A stretch of DNA of 64,000 nt. It comes from Arthrobacter sp. Alg241-R88 (GTDB lineage Bacteria > Actinomycetota > Actinomycetes > Actinomycetales > Micrococcaceae). The stretch lies in assembly GCF_900537115.1 (NCBI RefSeq), contig NZ_UNRG01000004.1:154384-218383 (forward strand). Reading direction: 5' to 3'. Below the pieces are notes generated by a model that worked only from the letters and a program-made list of their open reading frames with translations, ran no database searches and had not been told where the DNA came from. A program made the position numbers and the translations under genes. Numbering within the stretch: position 1 is the first letter of the stretch; each line of letters starts with the position of its first letter. Shown piece after piece: positions 45,556 to 54,142 of this stretch.

Positions 45556-46604
45556 GCCGCCCGGCCCGCTGGTGGCTCCTCAGCGACTTGCACCTGGGTA
45601 TGTCCGACGACGACCCCCGGCGCCCCGGCACCGTGCTGCCCGGTTTCCTGCGCCGCGAGGTGCTCGTAGCCTCCGGTCTGCAGCGGCACGTCGTCTTTGT
45701 CGGTGACACGTTCGAGCTTGCGGGGCTCGACGAGGACGGGAGCCTGGCCCGGCTCGAGTCCATCCTGGTCCGACATCCGGACACGTACCGGGCGCTGGAG
45801 GCATGTGCCGCACACGGAGTGCAGCTGCACTTCGTGTGCGGCAACCACGACGTGGAGCTGGCACGGCCGGCGGTTGCCGCACGTCTGTCGGCACTGCTGT
45901 CGCCGGCCGAGACAACGCGGGTCAAGGTGCACCCGTGGTTCCTGCACGTGCCCCGCGTACTCGTGGCGGAGCACGGGCACCAGCACCACGCGCTGCACCG
46001 GATTCCCGAAGTACTCCGCGCGGCAGTCAACGGCACTGACGAACTGGACCTGCCACCGCTCGCAGCCTGGCACGCACATCCATCGAGGTCGCGCCTGAGC
46101 CGCGCCGGGGCGGTTGCCCGGGCCTGCCTGGCGTCCGAGCGGGCGGAACGCCGCGTCCGGGAGCCCGGGTACGGCGAGCTGCTGCAGACCGAATCACTGC
46201 GGCTCGCGCTCGATGAAGTGGCCGTTCGGGACCTGGCGCGCCTGTCCAGGTTCCGGACAGTGTCGGCGCTCCCGCGCACCGCCACCCGCATGGTCCTTGC
46301 CGCCGCCGGACGTCCAACCTCCGGGGATAAGGCTCCTGCTGCAGCGGGCCGGTTTGTACGTACCCTTGAGACTCATGGGTCCGGGGTGGCCTGGTACGTC
46401 TCGGCCCACACGCACCGGGCCCTTGAGTCGACGCTCGAGGGTGGCTCCGCCCGCTACATCAACACCGGTACGTGGAGTTCGGACGTCCGCGGCCGAGGAC
46501 CGGACCAGTCGGACAGGCGGGTTTTCCCGTACGCCGTGGTCGACGTCGCTGCCGACGGCGCCACCAGCGGCGGTCTGCGGTTCTGGCGTCCGGACGGCAG
46601 CTGA
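45552..46604 (+). CDS. Metallophosphoesterase (calcineurin-like)
   Basis: 350 aa with all blocks of the calcineurin-like phosphoesterases: SDLHLG (10-15), GDTFEL, CGNHD, EHGHQHH and SAHTH. These bind two metal ions. The SDLHLG start resembles LpxH-type enzymes that act on nucleotide-linked sugar lipids, so cleavage of a lipid- or nucleotide-linked glycan intermediate is plausible but not shown. The GTG start overlaps the previous stop (GTGA). Last gene of the operon; the gap of 103 bases after it separates convergent genes. Confidence 0.82.
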   Translation: MSRPARWWLLSDLHLGMSDDDPRRPGTVLPGFLRREVLVASGLQRHVVFVGDTFELAGLDEDGSLARLESILVRHPDTYRALEACAAHGVQLHFVCGNHDVELARPAVAARLSALLSPAETTRVKVHPWFLHVPRVLVAEHGHQHHALHRIPEVLRAAVNGTDELDLPPLAAWHAHPSRSRLSRAGAVARACLASERAERRVREPGYGELLQTESLRLALDEVAVRDLARLSRFRTVSALPRTATRMVLAAAGRPTSGDKAPAAAGRFVRTLETHGSGVAWYVSAHTHRALESTLEGGSARYINTGTWSSDVRGRGPDQSDRRVFPYAVVDVAADGATSGGLRFWRPDGS

Positions 46605-46707
46605 GCCCGTACCGGGGTCAACGGGCGGGGGCGGGCGGACTTCGCGCGCGCCTAGAGAAATGCCTACGTGCGCCAGAACCTGTCGCCCGAAGTGCGCAGT
46701 GGCGCGC

Positions 46708-47367
46708 TCATCGTCCGTTACCGAACCCGAACGCGTCCTGGTCGATTTCATGGGCAGGGACGCCTGCCCAGGTCTCGCCGTCGGGCACGTTGCTGAGGAC
46801 GGCGGCACCCATGCCGACGGTGGCGTAGGCTCCCACCGATGTCCGTTCCCTGACGCTGGAATTCATCCCGAGGTAGGCCGCCCGTCCGATCCGTACCCCG
46901 CCGCCCAGCGAGACGCCGGCGGCAAACGTGGCGAAGTCCGCCACGTCGTCGTCGTGCGTGAAGGTCACCGAGGGCATGGCCACCACATGCGATCCCAGGG
47001 TGACCGACGCTGTCAGGGTAACGTTCCGCAGCAGGATGCTGCCGCGGCCGATCCTGCACCCCTCGGGCGGCTGCACGGAGGGGTCAACTGCCGTGGCGTA
47101 GCGGGTCTCGTGCAGGCCCATGGCCGTCAAGCGCTCCACCACGGCCTCCCTCGATTTTCCGGAACTTATGCAGACGAGCACAAACGCGTGCGTGTACTTG
47201 CGGGCATCGTCGATGGTCCCCAGGACCGGCGCGCCGTCCACCGTGACGCCCGCCATCTCCTTGTCGTCATCGAGCAGGCCCACGACGTCGTATTGGCCGC
47301 TGCTGCGCACCATCGCCAGGACCTCGCGGGCAAGGCCGCTCGCGGTGATCAGGATGAGCTCGCTCAC
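46708..47367 (-). CDS. NeuD/PglD-type sugar O/N-acetyltransferase
   Basis: 219 aa. The N-terminal 80 residues form a Rossmann-like PglD_N domain (LILITASGLAREVL, VVGLLDDDKE). The C-terminus is a left-handed beta-helix of hexapeptide repeats (GRGSILLRNVTLTASVTLGSHV, IGRAAYLGMNSSVRERTSVG). It probably acetylates a sugar of the surface glycan using acetyl-CoA. The usual catalytic histidine after the first hexapeptide turn is replaced around FTHDDDVAD, where H is one turn away. The GTG start overlaps the stop of a 44-aa ORF (GTGA). Confidence 0.85.
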   Translation of the reverse strand: MSELILITASGLAREVLAMVRSSGQYDVVGLLDDDKEMAGVTVDGAPVLGTIDDARKYTHAFVLVCISSGKSREAVVERLTAMGLHETRYATAVDPSVQPPEGCRIGRGSILLRNVTLTASVTLGSHVVAMPSVTFTHDDDVADFATFAAGVSLGGGVRIGRAAYLGMNSSVRERTSVGAYATVGMGAAVLSNVPDGETWAGVPAHEIDQDAFGFGNGR

Positions 47368-47498
47368 GCCCGGGCACCGGCGATGTACTGTCCCGCGGTC
47401 TCCCGTACAGGGTCCAGGCCAACAGGTTGTTCAGCAACGGATGCAACGGGCCAACCAAAGGCTGCGCGGTGCGACCGGGCAACTGGTACCCCTGCCAT
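47364..47498 (-). CDS. 44-aa ORF translationally coupled to the acetyltransferase
   Basis: ATG 47498 with GGGAAGGGG 5-6 nt before it, a better ribosome site than that of the acetyltransferase itself, and a stop overlapping the acetyltransferase GTG. The peptide begins MAGVPVARSHRAAFGWPVAS and has no recognised family. It may be a leader that sets translation of the downstream gene, or the remnant of a deleted sugar-transfer gene. Confidence 0.5.
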   Translation of the reverse strand: MAGVPVARSHRAAFGWPVASVAEQPVGLDPVRETAGQYIAGARA

Positions 47499-47677
47499 GA
47501 TTACCCCTTCCCGCTGTGACCGCTCATTGTGCTGTGACGCTGATACAAAAATAGTCCTCCGAAGCCGGCTATAGCGGGGAAAGACAGGGCCTCTGTGGGT
47601 ACCTGAAGGGAACAGTGTGGAAACTGCGGGTACCTGCAATGGCGCGGCTTTTTGCCTGGTCTTCGGCTCGCGCTTGC

Positions 47678-50422
47678 CTAAAGGACGGGCAGGACGTAGG
47701 GCTCCCGGGACGCGCCTTCCTTACCTGCTGCCAGTGCCGTCAGCTGGGCACGTGATTCCACGCCCAGCTTGCGGTAGATCGCCGTGAGGCGCACTTCCAC
47801 GGTCCGGACAGACACGTAGAGCGTGGCTGCGATTTCCTTGTTCCGCATGCCTCTCGCCACCATTTTTGCCAGTGCCTGTTCGTGGTCTGCGAGCATCAGC
47901 ATGGCGGGGTTGCCAGGGACGCGGACGGGTTCCACCCGCTCGTCCAGCAGCAGGGAATCCACGTGCTGGGTCCAGGCATCGGCCCCGGCTTCGTCGAACA
48001 GCACTTTCGCGCGCAGCAGTCCTTCCCGGGCTTCGCGCAGCCGGCCAAATGCACCCAGCCGCTCCGCAAAGCAGAGCGTTGTCCGGGCCCGCTCCAGCAG
48101 GGACTCGCGGCCGATCCTGCCCTCCAGCGCCTGGCGGAACAGCTGCAGGGACTGTTCGCCGTCGGCCAGCATCGCCCGGCTGCGGGCAATGGCGGACATG
48201 AGCCATGGTGAGCGCAGGCCCACGGAACGGCCTTCCAGGCGGAAGAGCACTTCCGTCGCTTCCCTGTGCCGGCCCAGCCGGACCAGGACCTCCACCAGGT
48301 CCGCCTCGCATCGCAGCAGGGCGGGGTTTCGGAAGGCCAGGCCGATCTCAGCAGCCCGGGACAACTGCGCGAATGACTCCGCGAGGTTGCCGCGCATGAG
48401 GGCAAAATGGCCCTGGCAGGCGGCCAGCTGGGCGGTCATGGCCGGGTGGCTTTCGGCGCCAAAGGAATGCTGCGCCTCGGTCACATAGACACGTGCCAAC
48501 GCCTCGTCACCCAAAGCGTGCGCCCGCCATACCCGGAAGATGTGCCGCATCCCGCGATGGTATTTTGTCTCCGGCTCAGAGTGTTCCAGGTCTTCGATGA
48601 GCTTGATGGCCGTTCGGACATTGCCGGCGCGGATCTCGTTGTCCACTGCAAGGAAGTTCGCCGTTTCCCGCCAGTTGATGTTGCCCGCCTCAACGGAGTT
48701 CCGGACCATGGTGAACGCCTCCTGGGCGAGTTCATGGTGTTCGGAATAGCTCAGGGAGCGGCCCTGGACCACGAGCGCCGGCACCATGTCACGGCGGCCG
48801 GCCACATGCTTACGGCCGGCGTGTTCTGTGTTGCCGCCGATTACCTCGATCAGCTGCTTGGCACGCCCCACAACTGCCAGGCAGTCCGCGGACGCGGAAT
48901 CCCTGAACTTCTCGATGTATTGCAGCAGGCTGACTGCGTCTACCAGCTCCCAGCGCTCGGCGTAGTAGAGGGAAGCCATGGCCAGCAGGTTGGAGGCGAA
49001 TACGGGATCGTGCTGGCCGAATTCCCTGACCAGGCGCAACACCATGCTGGAGCGCACCGCTGCCCCTTGGATGAACTGGATCTCGAAGGCAAGTCCGGTC
49101 AGGCGCAGGGTCAGGGCTGGGTTGCTCGTCACCCGTTGTGCCCAGGCCAGGTAGCGCTTGGCATAGACAAACTCGGCCCTGTTGAACAGAAGTTCGGCCA
49201 CAGCAGTGAGGCGGGCGGCAGTCTCGGGCTCCCAAGGGTTGATGGTGAGGGCGCGTTCGATGTATTCGACGGCGAAGGCGATTTCCCCGCTGCGGATAAG
49301 GTCAACGGCGAACCCAAGGAGGCCGAACGGCGTCTGCCGCTCCAACGCGGTAAAGCTCAGGTGCCAGCGCCGGGCATAGGGATCAGTGGGGTCGGCGGCT
49401 TCGGCCAAGGCACGGTGGTTGGCGGTCCGGACTGCCGGTGTCATGGCCGCGAAGACGTAACCGCGGAGCAGCTGGTCCTGGATCCGAAGGTGCGCGCCGG
49501 TCCTGCTGACCATGCCGGTGGCCAGGAGTTCGTCCGTCCCGGACCACAGCTGGCTGTACACCTTTTCCAAAGTCGCGATGTCGCTCCGGCAGGACAACGA
49601 GAGGAGGTCCAGGACGTGGCGTGCATCCTGGCTCAGCCCACCAACGGTCGCGGCGAACTCGGATTCGAAACTGCCCCTGCAGGGCAAAGGCACCGGAAGG
49701 GCATATTTCCCTTCAGCCTGCCGTTCAAGCAGGCAGGTGTAGAGCTCGACGGCGGCGAGCGGGTTGCCACGGGTTGCGGCGGCAACCACATGGACGGCCG
49801 CCGTCGCTGCCTGCCGAGCCGGTATCGACTCGAGCATCCGTATGGTGTCGTTATAACTCAGTGGCCTGAGTAGAAGGGTCGGCAGGCTTGCGAACATGCT
49901 GTCAGGGGTTTCTTCGCGCACGCTGATGAACAGCGCCATATCGGTTCGGGACAGGCGGCGCCCCAGGAATCCGATCACCGCCTGGCTGCTGGGGTCCAGC
50001 CGGTCAGCGTCGTCCACGACAATTACCGTGCGGGAGGACGAGCGCTCGTGAAGTGCGGTGAGGAGCATGCTGGAGACCATGGGAACGTCCATGACGCCGG
50101 TGGTATCGCGGAGCAACTCGTCCGCGAAGCGGTTGAGGACGGGATCGTCGATTCCGTCCAGGAGCGCTGTAAGACCGGAGAGCGGCCAGTCGTATTCTGA
50201 TGCGCTTGCCCGCAGGAAGACAGTCCTGTAGTCGGAAAGCCTGGGAATCTCGGACAGCAGGGAGGACTTTCCTACACCTCGCTGGCCGACGACCCTCAAT
50301 GCGGACTCATTGGGCCCCCGGATCACGGCAAGGATCCGGTCCAGCTCCTTGCTTCGGCCTACTAACGACATGGTGTCCCCATCCATCGAAGAAGGAGACC
50401 TGTATTCCTTTGTACTGTCCAC
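47678..50422 (-). CDS. LAL-type LuxR transcriptional regulator (STAND ATPase, 914 aa)
   Basis: Large ATP-dependent activator. Walker A GQRGVGKS is at 46-53, Walker B is VIVVDDADRLD, then a helical TPR-like middle region (about 350-830), and a C-terminal LuxR helix-turn-helix in the last 70 residues (MVARGMRNKEIAATLYVSVRTVEVRLTAIYRKLG). LAL regulators respond to a small ligand and often control an adjacent locus. Here the locus for polysaccharide synthesis lies on the other strand. Three starts are possible: GTG 50422, ATG 50386 and ATG 50371, the last with GGATGGGG before it. The first is listed. Confidence 0.88.
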   Translation of the reverse strand: MDSTKEYRSPSSMDGDTMSLVGRSKELDRILAVIRGPNESALRVVGQRGVGKSSLLSEIPRLSDYRTVFLRASASEYDWPLSGLTALLDGIDDPVLNRFADELLRDTTGVMDVPMVSSMLLTALHERSSSRTVIVVDDADRLDPSSQAVIGFLGRRLSRTDMALFISVREETPDSMFASLPTLLLRPLSYNDTIRMLESIPARQAATAAVHVVAAATRGNPLAAVELYTCLLERQAEGKYALPVPLPCRGSFESEFAATVGGLSQDARHVLDLLSLSCRSDIATLEKVYSQLWSGTDELLATGMVSRTGAHLRIQDQLLRGYVFAAMTPAVRTANHRALAEAADPTDPYARRWHLSFTALERQTPFGLLGFAVDLIRSGEIAFAVEYIERALTINPWEPETAARLTAVAELLFNRAEFVYAKRYLAWAQRVTSNPALTLRLTGLAFEIQFIQGAAVRSSMVLRLVREFGQHDPVFASNLLAMASLYYAERWELVDAVSLLQYIEKFRDSASADCLAVVGRAKQLIEVIGGNTEHAGRKHVAGRRDMVPALVVQGRSLSYSEHHELAQEAFTMVRNSVEAGNINWRETANFLAVDNEIRAGNVRTAIKLIEDLEHSEPETKYHRGMRHIFRVWRAHALGDEALARVYVTEAQHSFGAESHPAMTAQLAACQGHFALMRGNLAESFAQLSRAAEIGLAFRNPALLRCEADLVEVLVRLGRHREATEVLFRLEGRSVGLRSPWLMSAIARSRAMLADGEQSLQLFRQALEGRIGRESLLERARTTLCFAERLGAFGRLREAREGLLRAKVLFDEAGADAWTQHVDSLLLDERVEPVRVPGNPAMLMLADHEQALAKMVARGMRNKEIAATLYVSVRTVEVRLTAIYRKLGVESRAQLTALAAGKEGASREPYVLPVL

Positions 50423-50800
50423 ATCCGCTCATTTGGGCCGCCAGCCGAATGCACGTCCAGCGGACCAAATGCCTGTCCGCTTGTTGCGTCCAGCACGGTA
50501 CCCAGCCGATGGTTGCCAATATAACCCTGATCCATAACCCGCACCAGAGAGATCCGGGCCTTCAAGTACTCGTATTTGGTGATGCCCATGCTGGGTTGGA
50601 TGGGCGCCCCGAACCCGGATACCGGCGTGAGCGGCAAGTTTTCCACATAGTCCCATCAGCGCTTTCCGTGCCACTGCCGGCCGCTTAGCTTTGAGTCAAG
50701 GGCGAATCGCCTATCCGGTCCAAATGCACTAAGATATTGAAGTCTGTGCTGCGTCCTGCCTCCGTTCCGGCGGCGGGGCATTGCATGGCATCGCAAATGA
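50423..50800. other. Intergenic region between LAL regulator and rpsF
   Basis: No gene supported. It should hold the divergent promoters. A TAAGAT -10-like hexamer at 50730-50735 on + could start the rpsF mRNA about 115 bases before the ATG. Its -35 is not clear. The first 250 bases are unremarkable. Confidence 0.4.
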
Positions 50801-50845
50801 ACCTCCTGTTACGGAAATGCCGTAACCGCTTAGCCCAAAGGAGGT
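50801..50845 (+). promoter_or_regulatory. S6:S18-type ribosomal protein leader with anti-SD pairing
   Basis: ACCTCCT (50801-50807) is the exact complement of the Shine-Dalgarno AGGAGGT (50839-50845) of rpsF. Between them lies a 6-bp hairpin TTACGG-AAATG-CCGTAA (50809-50825) followed directly by CCG (50826-50828). A hairpin with a CCG next to it and pairing of the RBS is the hallmark of the S6:S18-binding leader described upstream of rpsF in several phyla. Autoregulation of the operon by the S6-S18 heterodimer is the inferred role. Confidence 0.6.
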
Positions 50846-50855
50846 GGGTTCACAT

Positions 50856-51161
50856 ATGCGTCCTTACGAATTGATGGTAATCATCGACCCCGAGGTCGAA
50901 GAGCGTACCGTTGAGCCGTCGCTTCAGAAGTTCCTGAACGTCATCACCAACGATGGTGGAACCATCGAAAAGGTTGACATCTGGGGCCGTCGCCGGCTGG
51001 CTTACGACATCAAGAAGAAGTCCGAGGGTATCTACGCCGTGGTGAACTTCACCGCCAAGCCGGAAACCGCCAAGGAACTTGACCGCCAGCTGTCTCTTAA
51101 CGAGACCATCATGCGCACCAAGATCACCCGCCCCGAAGAGCAGAAGGTTGTTGCTGAGTAA
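50856..51161 (+). CDS. rpsF: 30S ribosomal protein bS6
   Basis: 101 aa, complete S6 ([16 protein letters not shown], later [22 protein letters not shown]). It binds 16S rRNA in the platform together with S18, encoded two genes downstream. ATG 50856 is chosen because AAAGGAGGTGG sits at the right distance. A GTG 12 bases earlier would overlap that site. Expression is probably controlled by the leader just upstream. Confidence 0.97.
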   Translation: MRPYELMVIIDPEVEERTVEPSLQKFLNVITNDGGTIEKVDIWGRRRLAYDIKKKSEGIYAVVNFTAKPETAKELDRQLSLNETIMRTKITRPEEQKVVAE

Positions 51162-51234
51162 GTTCAGCCCAATTTTCATTCTTTACCCCGCAGGAAACGC
51201 ACTCTTCACCCAGGATCGAACAAGGAGGCAGTAG

Positions 51235-51813
51235 ATGGCAGGCGAGACCACCATTACGGTCATCGGTAATCTCACCAATGACCCGGAATTGCGGTTCACA
51301 CCGTCCGGTTCGGCAGTAGCGAACTTCACCATCGCTTCCACCCCCCGCACCTTTGATCGCCAGTCCAACGAGTGGAAGGACGGGGAAACCCTGTTCCTCC
51401 GCGCCGCTGTCTGGCGTGAAGCGGCCGAGAACGTCGCCGAGTCCCTCACCAAGGGCATGCGCGTGATTGTTACCGGGCGCCTGAAGAGCCGTTCCTACGA
51501 AACCAAAGAAGGCGAAAAGCGCACCGTTATCGAGCTCGAGGTCGATGAAATCGGCCCGAGCCTGCGCTATGCCAATGCCAAGGTCAACCGCACCCAGCGC
51601 TCCGGCGCCGGGGGTGCTCAGGGTGGCTTCGGCGGCGGCAACAGCGGCGGTGGCTTCGGAGGCGGCGCTCCTGGTGGAAACCAGGGCGGCAACTCCGGTG
51701 GAGGCTGGGGCGGCGGCAACCAGCAGGCTGCACAGGATGATCCTTGGGCAACGCCCGGTGTCTCCAACGCAGGCGGCTGGGGCAACGGCCCCGATTCCGA
51801 ACCTCCCTTCTAA
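51235..51813 (+). CDS. ssb: Single-stranded DNA-binding protein
   Basis: 192 aa. The OB-fold covers residues 1-110 ([21 protein letters not shown], later [19 protein letters not shown]). A Gly/Gln/Asn-rich flexible linker follows (about 115-170), then the protein-interaction tip ending DSEPPF, the partner-binding tail of SSBs. It coats ssDNA and recruits repair and replication enzymes. AAGGAGG precedes the start. Located between rpsF and rpsR as in most actinobacteria. Confidence 0.97.
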   Translation: MAGETTITVIGNLTNDPELRFTPSGSAVANFTIASTPRTFDRQSNEWKDGETLFLRAAVWREAAENVAESLTKGMRVIVTGRLKSRSYETKEGEKRTVIELEVDEIGPSLRYANAKVNRTQRSGAGGAQGGFGGGNSGGGFGGGAPGGNQGGNSGGGWGGGNQQAAQDDPWATPGVSNAGGWGNGPDSEPPF

Positions 51814-51939
51814 CAATTAATTAAGGCCCGACGACGGGACCACCGGAACTGCCGCAAGGCACCAAGGTGATTGCCGCCGTCGGACCACCACCATCCCGTG
51901 GATCAATATCCACGGGCTCCCTAGAATAGGAGCTCCACG

Positions 51940-52179
51940 ATGGCTAAGGCTGAACTCCGTAAGCCCAAACCAAAGTCCAACCCCTTGAAGGCCGCTGACA
52001 TCACTGTCATCGACTACAAGGACGTAGCATTGCTGCGCAAGTTCATCTCCGACCGCGGAAAGATCCGCGCCCGTCGCGTCACTGGCGTCACGGTGCAGGA
52101 ACAGCGCAAGATCGCACAGGCAATCAAGAACGCCCGCGAAGTTGCCCTGCTGCCTTACTCCGGCGCTGGCCGCGGCTAA
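51940..52179 (+). CDS. rpsR: 30S ribosomal protein bS18
   Basis: 79 aa S18 with the core [22 protein letters not shown] and the basic end ([18 protein letters not shown]). No Cys4 zinc motif, so it is the C- type. The 126 bases before it hold GC-rich inverted sequence and a good RBS-like AGGAGC. Partner of S6. The next gene, rplI, starts 17 nt after. Confidence 0.97.
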   Translation: MAKAELRKPKPKSNPLKAADITVIDYKDVALLRKFISDRGKIRARRVTGVTVQEQRKIAQAIKNAREVALLPYSGAGRG

Positions 52180-52196
52180 GGAAGGGATTAACTAAC

Positions 52197-52649
52197 ATGG
52201 CAAAGCTCATTCTGACCCACGAAGTAACCGGTCTCGGTGCTGCTGGCGATGTTGTCGAGGTCAAGGATGGTTACGCACGTAACTACCTGCTCCCCCGCAA
52301 CTTCGCCCTGACCTGGTCGAAGGGTGGCGAGAAGCAGGTTGAGTCCATCAAGGCTGCCCGCGCCGCCCGCGAGCACGCTTCCCTGGAAGATGCTCAGAAG
52401 CAGGCCGCTGCACTCTCCGCCAAGCCGGTCAAGCTCGTTGTCAAGGCTGGCGAGACCGGACGCCTGTTCGGCACCGTCAAGCAGGCCGACGTGGCTGACG
52501 CTGTTGAGGCCGCTGGCCTTGGCCGCATCGACAAGCGCAAGGTTGAACTGCCGGCACACATCAAGTCGGTTGGTTCCTACCAGGCCAACGTCCGTCTGCA
52601 CGACGACGTTGCTGCTGTCATCGAACTCGACGTAGTGGCAGGCAAGTAG
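52197..52649 (+). CDS. rplI: 50S ribosomal protein bL9
   Basis: 150 aa, two globular ends joined by the long helix. N-domain [32 protein letters not shown] is the L9 signature; the C-domain begins near 80 ([19 protein letters not shown]). Normal length. Followed by a strong intrinsic terminator, so it closes the rpsF operon. Confidence 0.97.
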   Translation: MAKLILTHEVTGLGAAGDVVEVKDGYARNYLLPRNFALTWSKGGEKQVESIKAARAAREHASLEDAQKQAAALSAKPVKLVVKAGETGRLFGTVKQADVADAVEAAGLGRIDKRKVELPAHIKSVGSYQANVRLHDDVAAVIELDVVAGK

Positions 52650-52663
52650 TTTCCTGACTGCGC

Positions 52664-52703
52664 AAAGACCCCCGTCGCCGGATTCCGGTGGCGGGGGTCT
52701 TTT
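52664..52703 (+). terminator. Intrinsic terminator of the rpsF-rplI operon
   Basis: Stem AAAGACCCCCG-rich (from 52664) pairing with CGGGGGTCTTTT (to 52703) across a GATT loop, ending in a T-run. It can also act from the opposite side for the convergent DUF1801 gene. Confidence 0.9.
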
Positions 52704-52716
52704 CTTGCCCTCCCGC

Positions 52717-53139
52717 TCACGGGCTGTGAAGCTCCGCCATCACGTGGTGGTAACCCGTCCGCACCATCTCGGCGAGGACGTCGCGGTCAACGTCCTGCAG
52801 CTTGTTGATGTAGAGGCAGGACACCCCCGTCTTGTGCCTGCCCAGGGCCGGGAGCAGCCGTTCGGCGTCCGGGCCGTAGGTCAGTCCGTAGAGGGCGAGG
52901 TTGGCTCTGCGCGGAGAAAAGCCCACGGCAGCGGCATCGCCTTCCCGTCCACTGGCATACCGGTAGTGGTAACTGCCGAAACCAATGATGCCCGGTCCCC
53001 ACATCACGGCCTCCTGACCGGTGACGCTGCCCATCAGTTCGAGCAGCTCGAAGCTGTCGGCACGGCGGCCAGGGTGCTCCACCGCCGCAAGGAACTCATC
53101 TACGGGTACCGCGGTGGGCTGGGTCTTGTTCTCTGCCAT
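52717..53139 (-). CDS. DUF1801-domain protein
   Basis: 140 aa from ATG 53139. The family has the pattern of VMWGPGIIGFGSYHYRYASGREGD and AAVGFSPRRANLALYGL, with C-terminal CLYINKLQDVDRDVLAEMV. Structures of this family resemble small alpha/beta iron-chaperone or frataxin-like proteins, but the function is unknown. A GACACT hexamer 6 nt before the ATG on the minus strand suggests a leaderless mRNA. The longer frame upstream lies antisense to the PhzF gene and is dismissed. Confidence 0.85.
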   Translation of the reverse strand: MAENKTQPTAVPVDEFLAAVEHPGRRADSFELLELMGSVTGQEAVMWGPGIIGFGSYHYRYASGREGDAAAVGFSPRRANLALYGLTYGPDAERLLPALGRHKTGVSCLYINKLQDVDRDVLAEMVRTGYHHVMAELHSP

Positions 53140-53183
53140 GGTCGTAGTGTCGCAGACCGGCCGTCCGCCTGCCAGCAGCCGGT

Positions 53184-53189
53184 GATAAT
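53184..53189 (+). promoter_or_regulatory. -10 element of leaderless PhzF-like transcript
   Basis: GATAAT, 8 nt before the GTG at 53198. Confidence 0.55.
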
Positions 53190-53197
53190 CTGCACCG

Positions 53198-54049
53198 GTG
53201 AGCTCACCATCCCCGCGCAGCCGCCCCTTCCACCAGGTTGATGTCTTCTCCCGGGAGCCGTACCGCGGCAACCCCCTCGCCGTCGTCGTAGACGCCGAGG
53301 GACTGTCCGCGGAACAGATGCAGCAGTTCGCCAACTGGACCAACCTCTCCGAAACGACGTTCCTGCTGGCCCCCAGAGATCCCCGCGCCGACTACCGTGT
53401 GCGGATATTCACGGGCAGTGAGGAGTTTCCGTTCGCCGGACACCCGACACTTGGCTCGGCACACACCTGGCTGGAGTCCGGGGGCGTGCCAAAGTCAGAC
53501 GGCTTTGTGGTGCAGGAGTGCGGTGCCGGTTTGGTCAGGGTGAAGCACGACGCCGGCCGGCTGGCCTTCGCGGCCCCGCCGCTCACCCGCTTCGGCCCGG
53601 TGGAGGACACCCTTCGGCGGCAGCTGGCAGCCGGCCTGCGGCTTCCCGAAACCGGGATCCTTGATGCGTCGTGGCTGGTTAACGGTCCGGAATGGATCGG
53701 TGTCCTGCTCGAATCTGCGGAGCAGGTGCTGGCCGTCCAGCCCGACTTCGCCGCGATGGGTGCGTTGAAGGTGGGAATCGTCGGAGCCCACAAACCCGGA
53801 GCCGATGCCGACTTCGAGGTGCGGACTTTCCTCCCCGGTGATGCCATCACGGAGGACCCCGTTACCGGCAGTTTCAACGCCGGAGTGGCGCAGTGGCTGA
53901 TGAGCAGCAACAGGGCCCCGGCCGAGTACGTCGCCGCGCAGGGAACCGTCCTCGGGCGGGCCGGGCGCCTTCACATCAAGGCTGAAGACGCCGACATTTG
54001 GGTGGGCGGACATTCAACCACATGCATTCGGGGATCAGTGTTGCTGTAG
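53198..54049 (+). CDS. PhzF-family isomerase/epimerase-like protein
   Basis: 283 aa of the diaminopimelate-epimerase-like fold used by PhzF. The catalytic glutamate motif is LSETTFLL, the central motif is GSEEFPFAGHPTLGSAH and the C-terminal DPVTGSFNAG binds substrate. No phenazine genes are nearby, so it is one of the many PhzF homologues of unknown substrate. It is divergent from the DUF1801 gene and starts at GTG 53198. Confidence 0.9.
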   Translation: MSSPSPRSRPFHQVDVFSREPYRGNPLAVVVDAEGLSAEQMQQFANWTNLSETTFLLAPRDPRADYRVRIFTGSEEFPFAGHPTLGSAHTWLESGGVPKSDGFVVQECGAGLVRVKHDAGRLAFAAPPLTRFGPVEDTLRRQLAAGLRLPETGILDASWLVNGPEWIGVLLESAEQVLAVQPDFAAMGALKVGIVGAHKPGADADFEVRTFLPGDAITEDPVTGSFNAGVAQWLMSSNRAPAEYVAAQGTVLGRAGRLHIKAEDADIWVGGHSTTCIRGSVLL

Positions 54050-54142
54050 ACCGGGATGCGGGAATACCTGGTGAGATCCCGCCGTTCAGAAGATAGATGC
54101 AAACGCATGTATGATGGAATGAACGAGCAACAGGAGAATGCC

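Noticed and set aside
46114..47574. 486-codon + frame across the metallophosphoesterase end and the acetyltransferase
   Set aside because: Overlaps two genes with clear motifs and has no domain of its own.
48407..49873. 488-codon + frame opposite the LAL regulator
   Set aside because: Antisense shadow of a gene with complete Walker and LuxR motifs.
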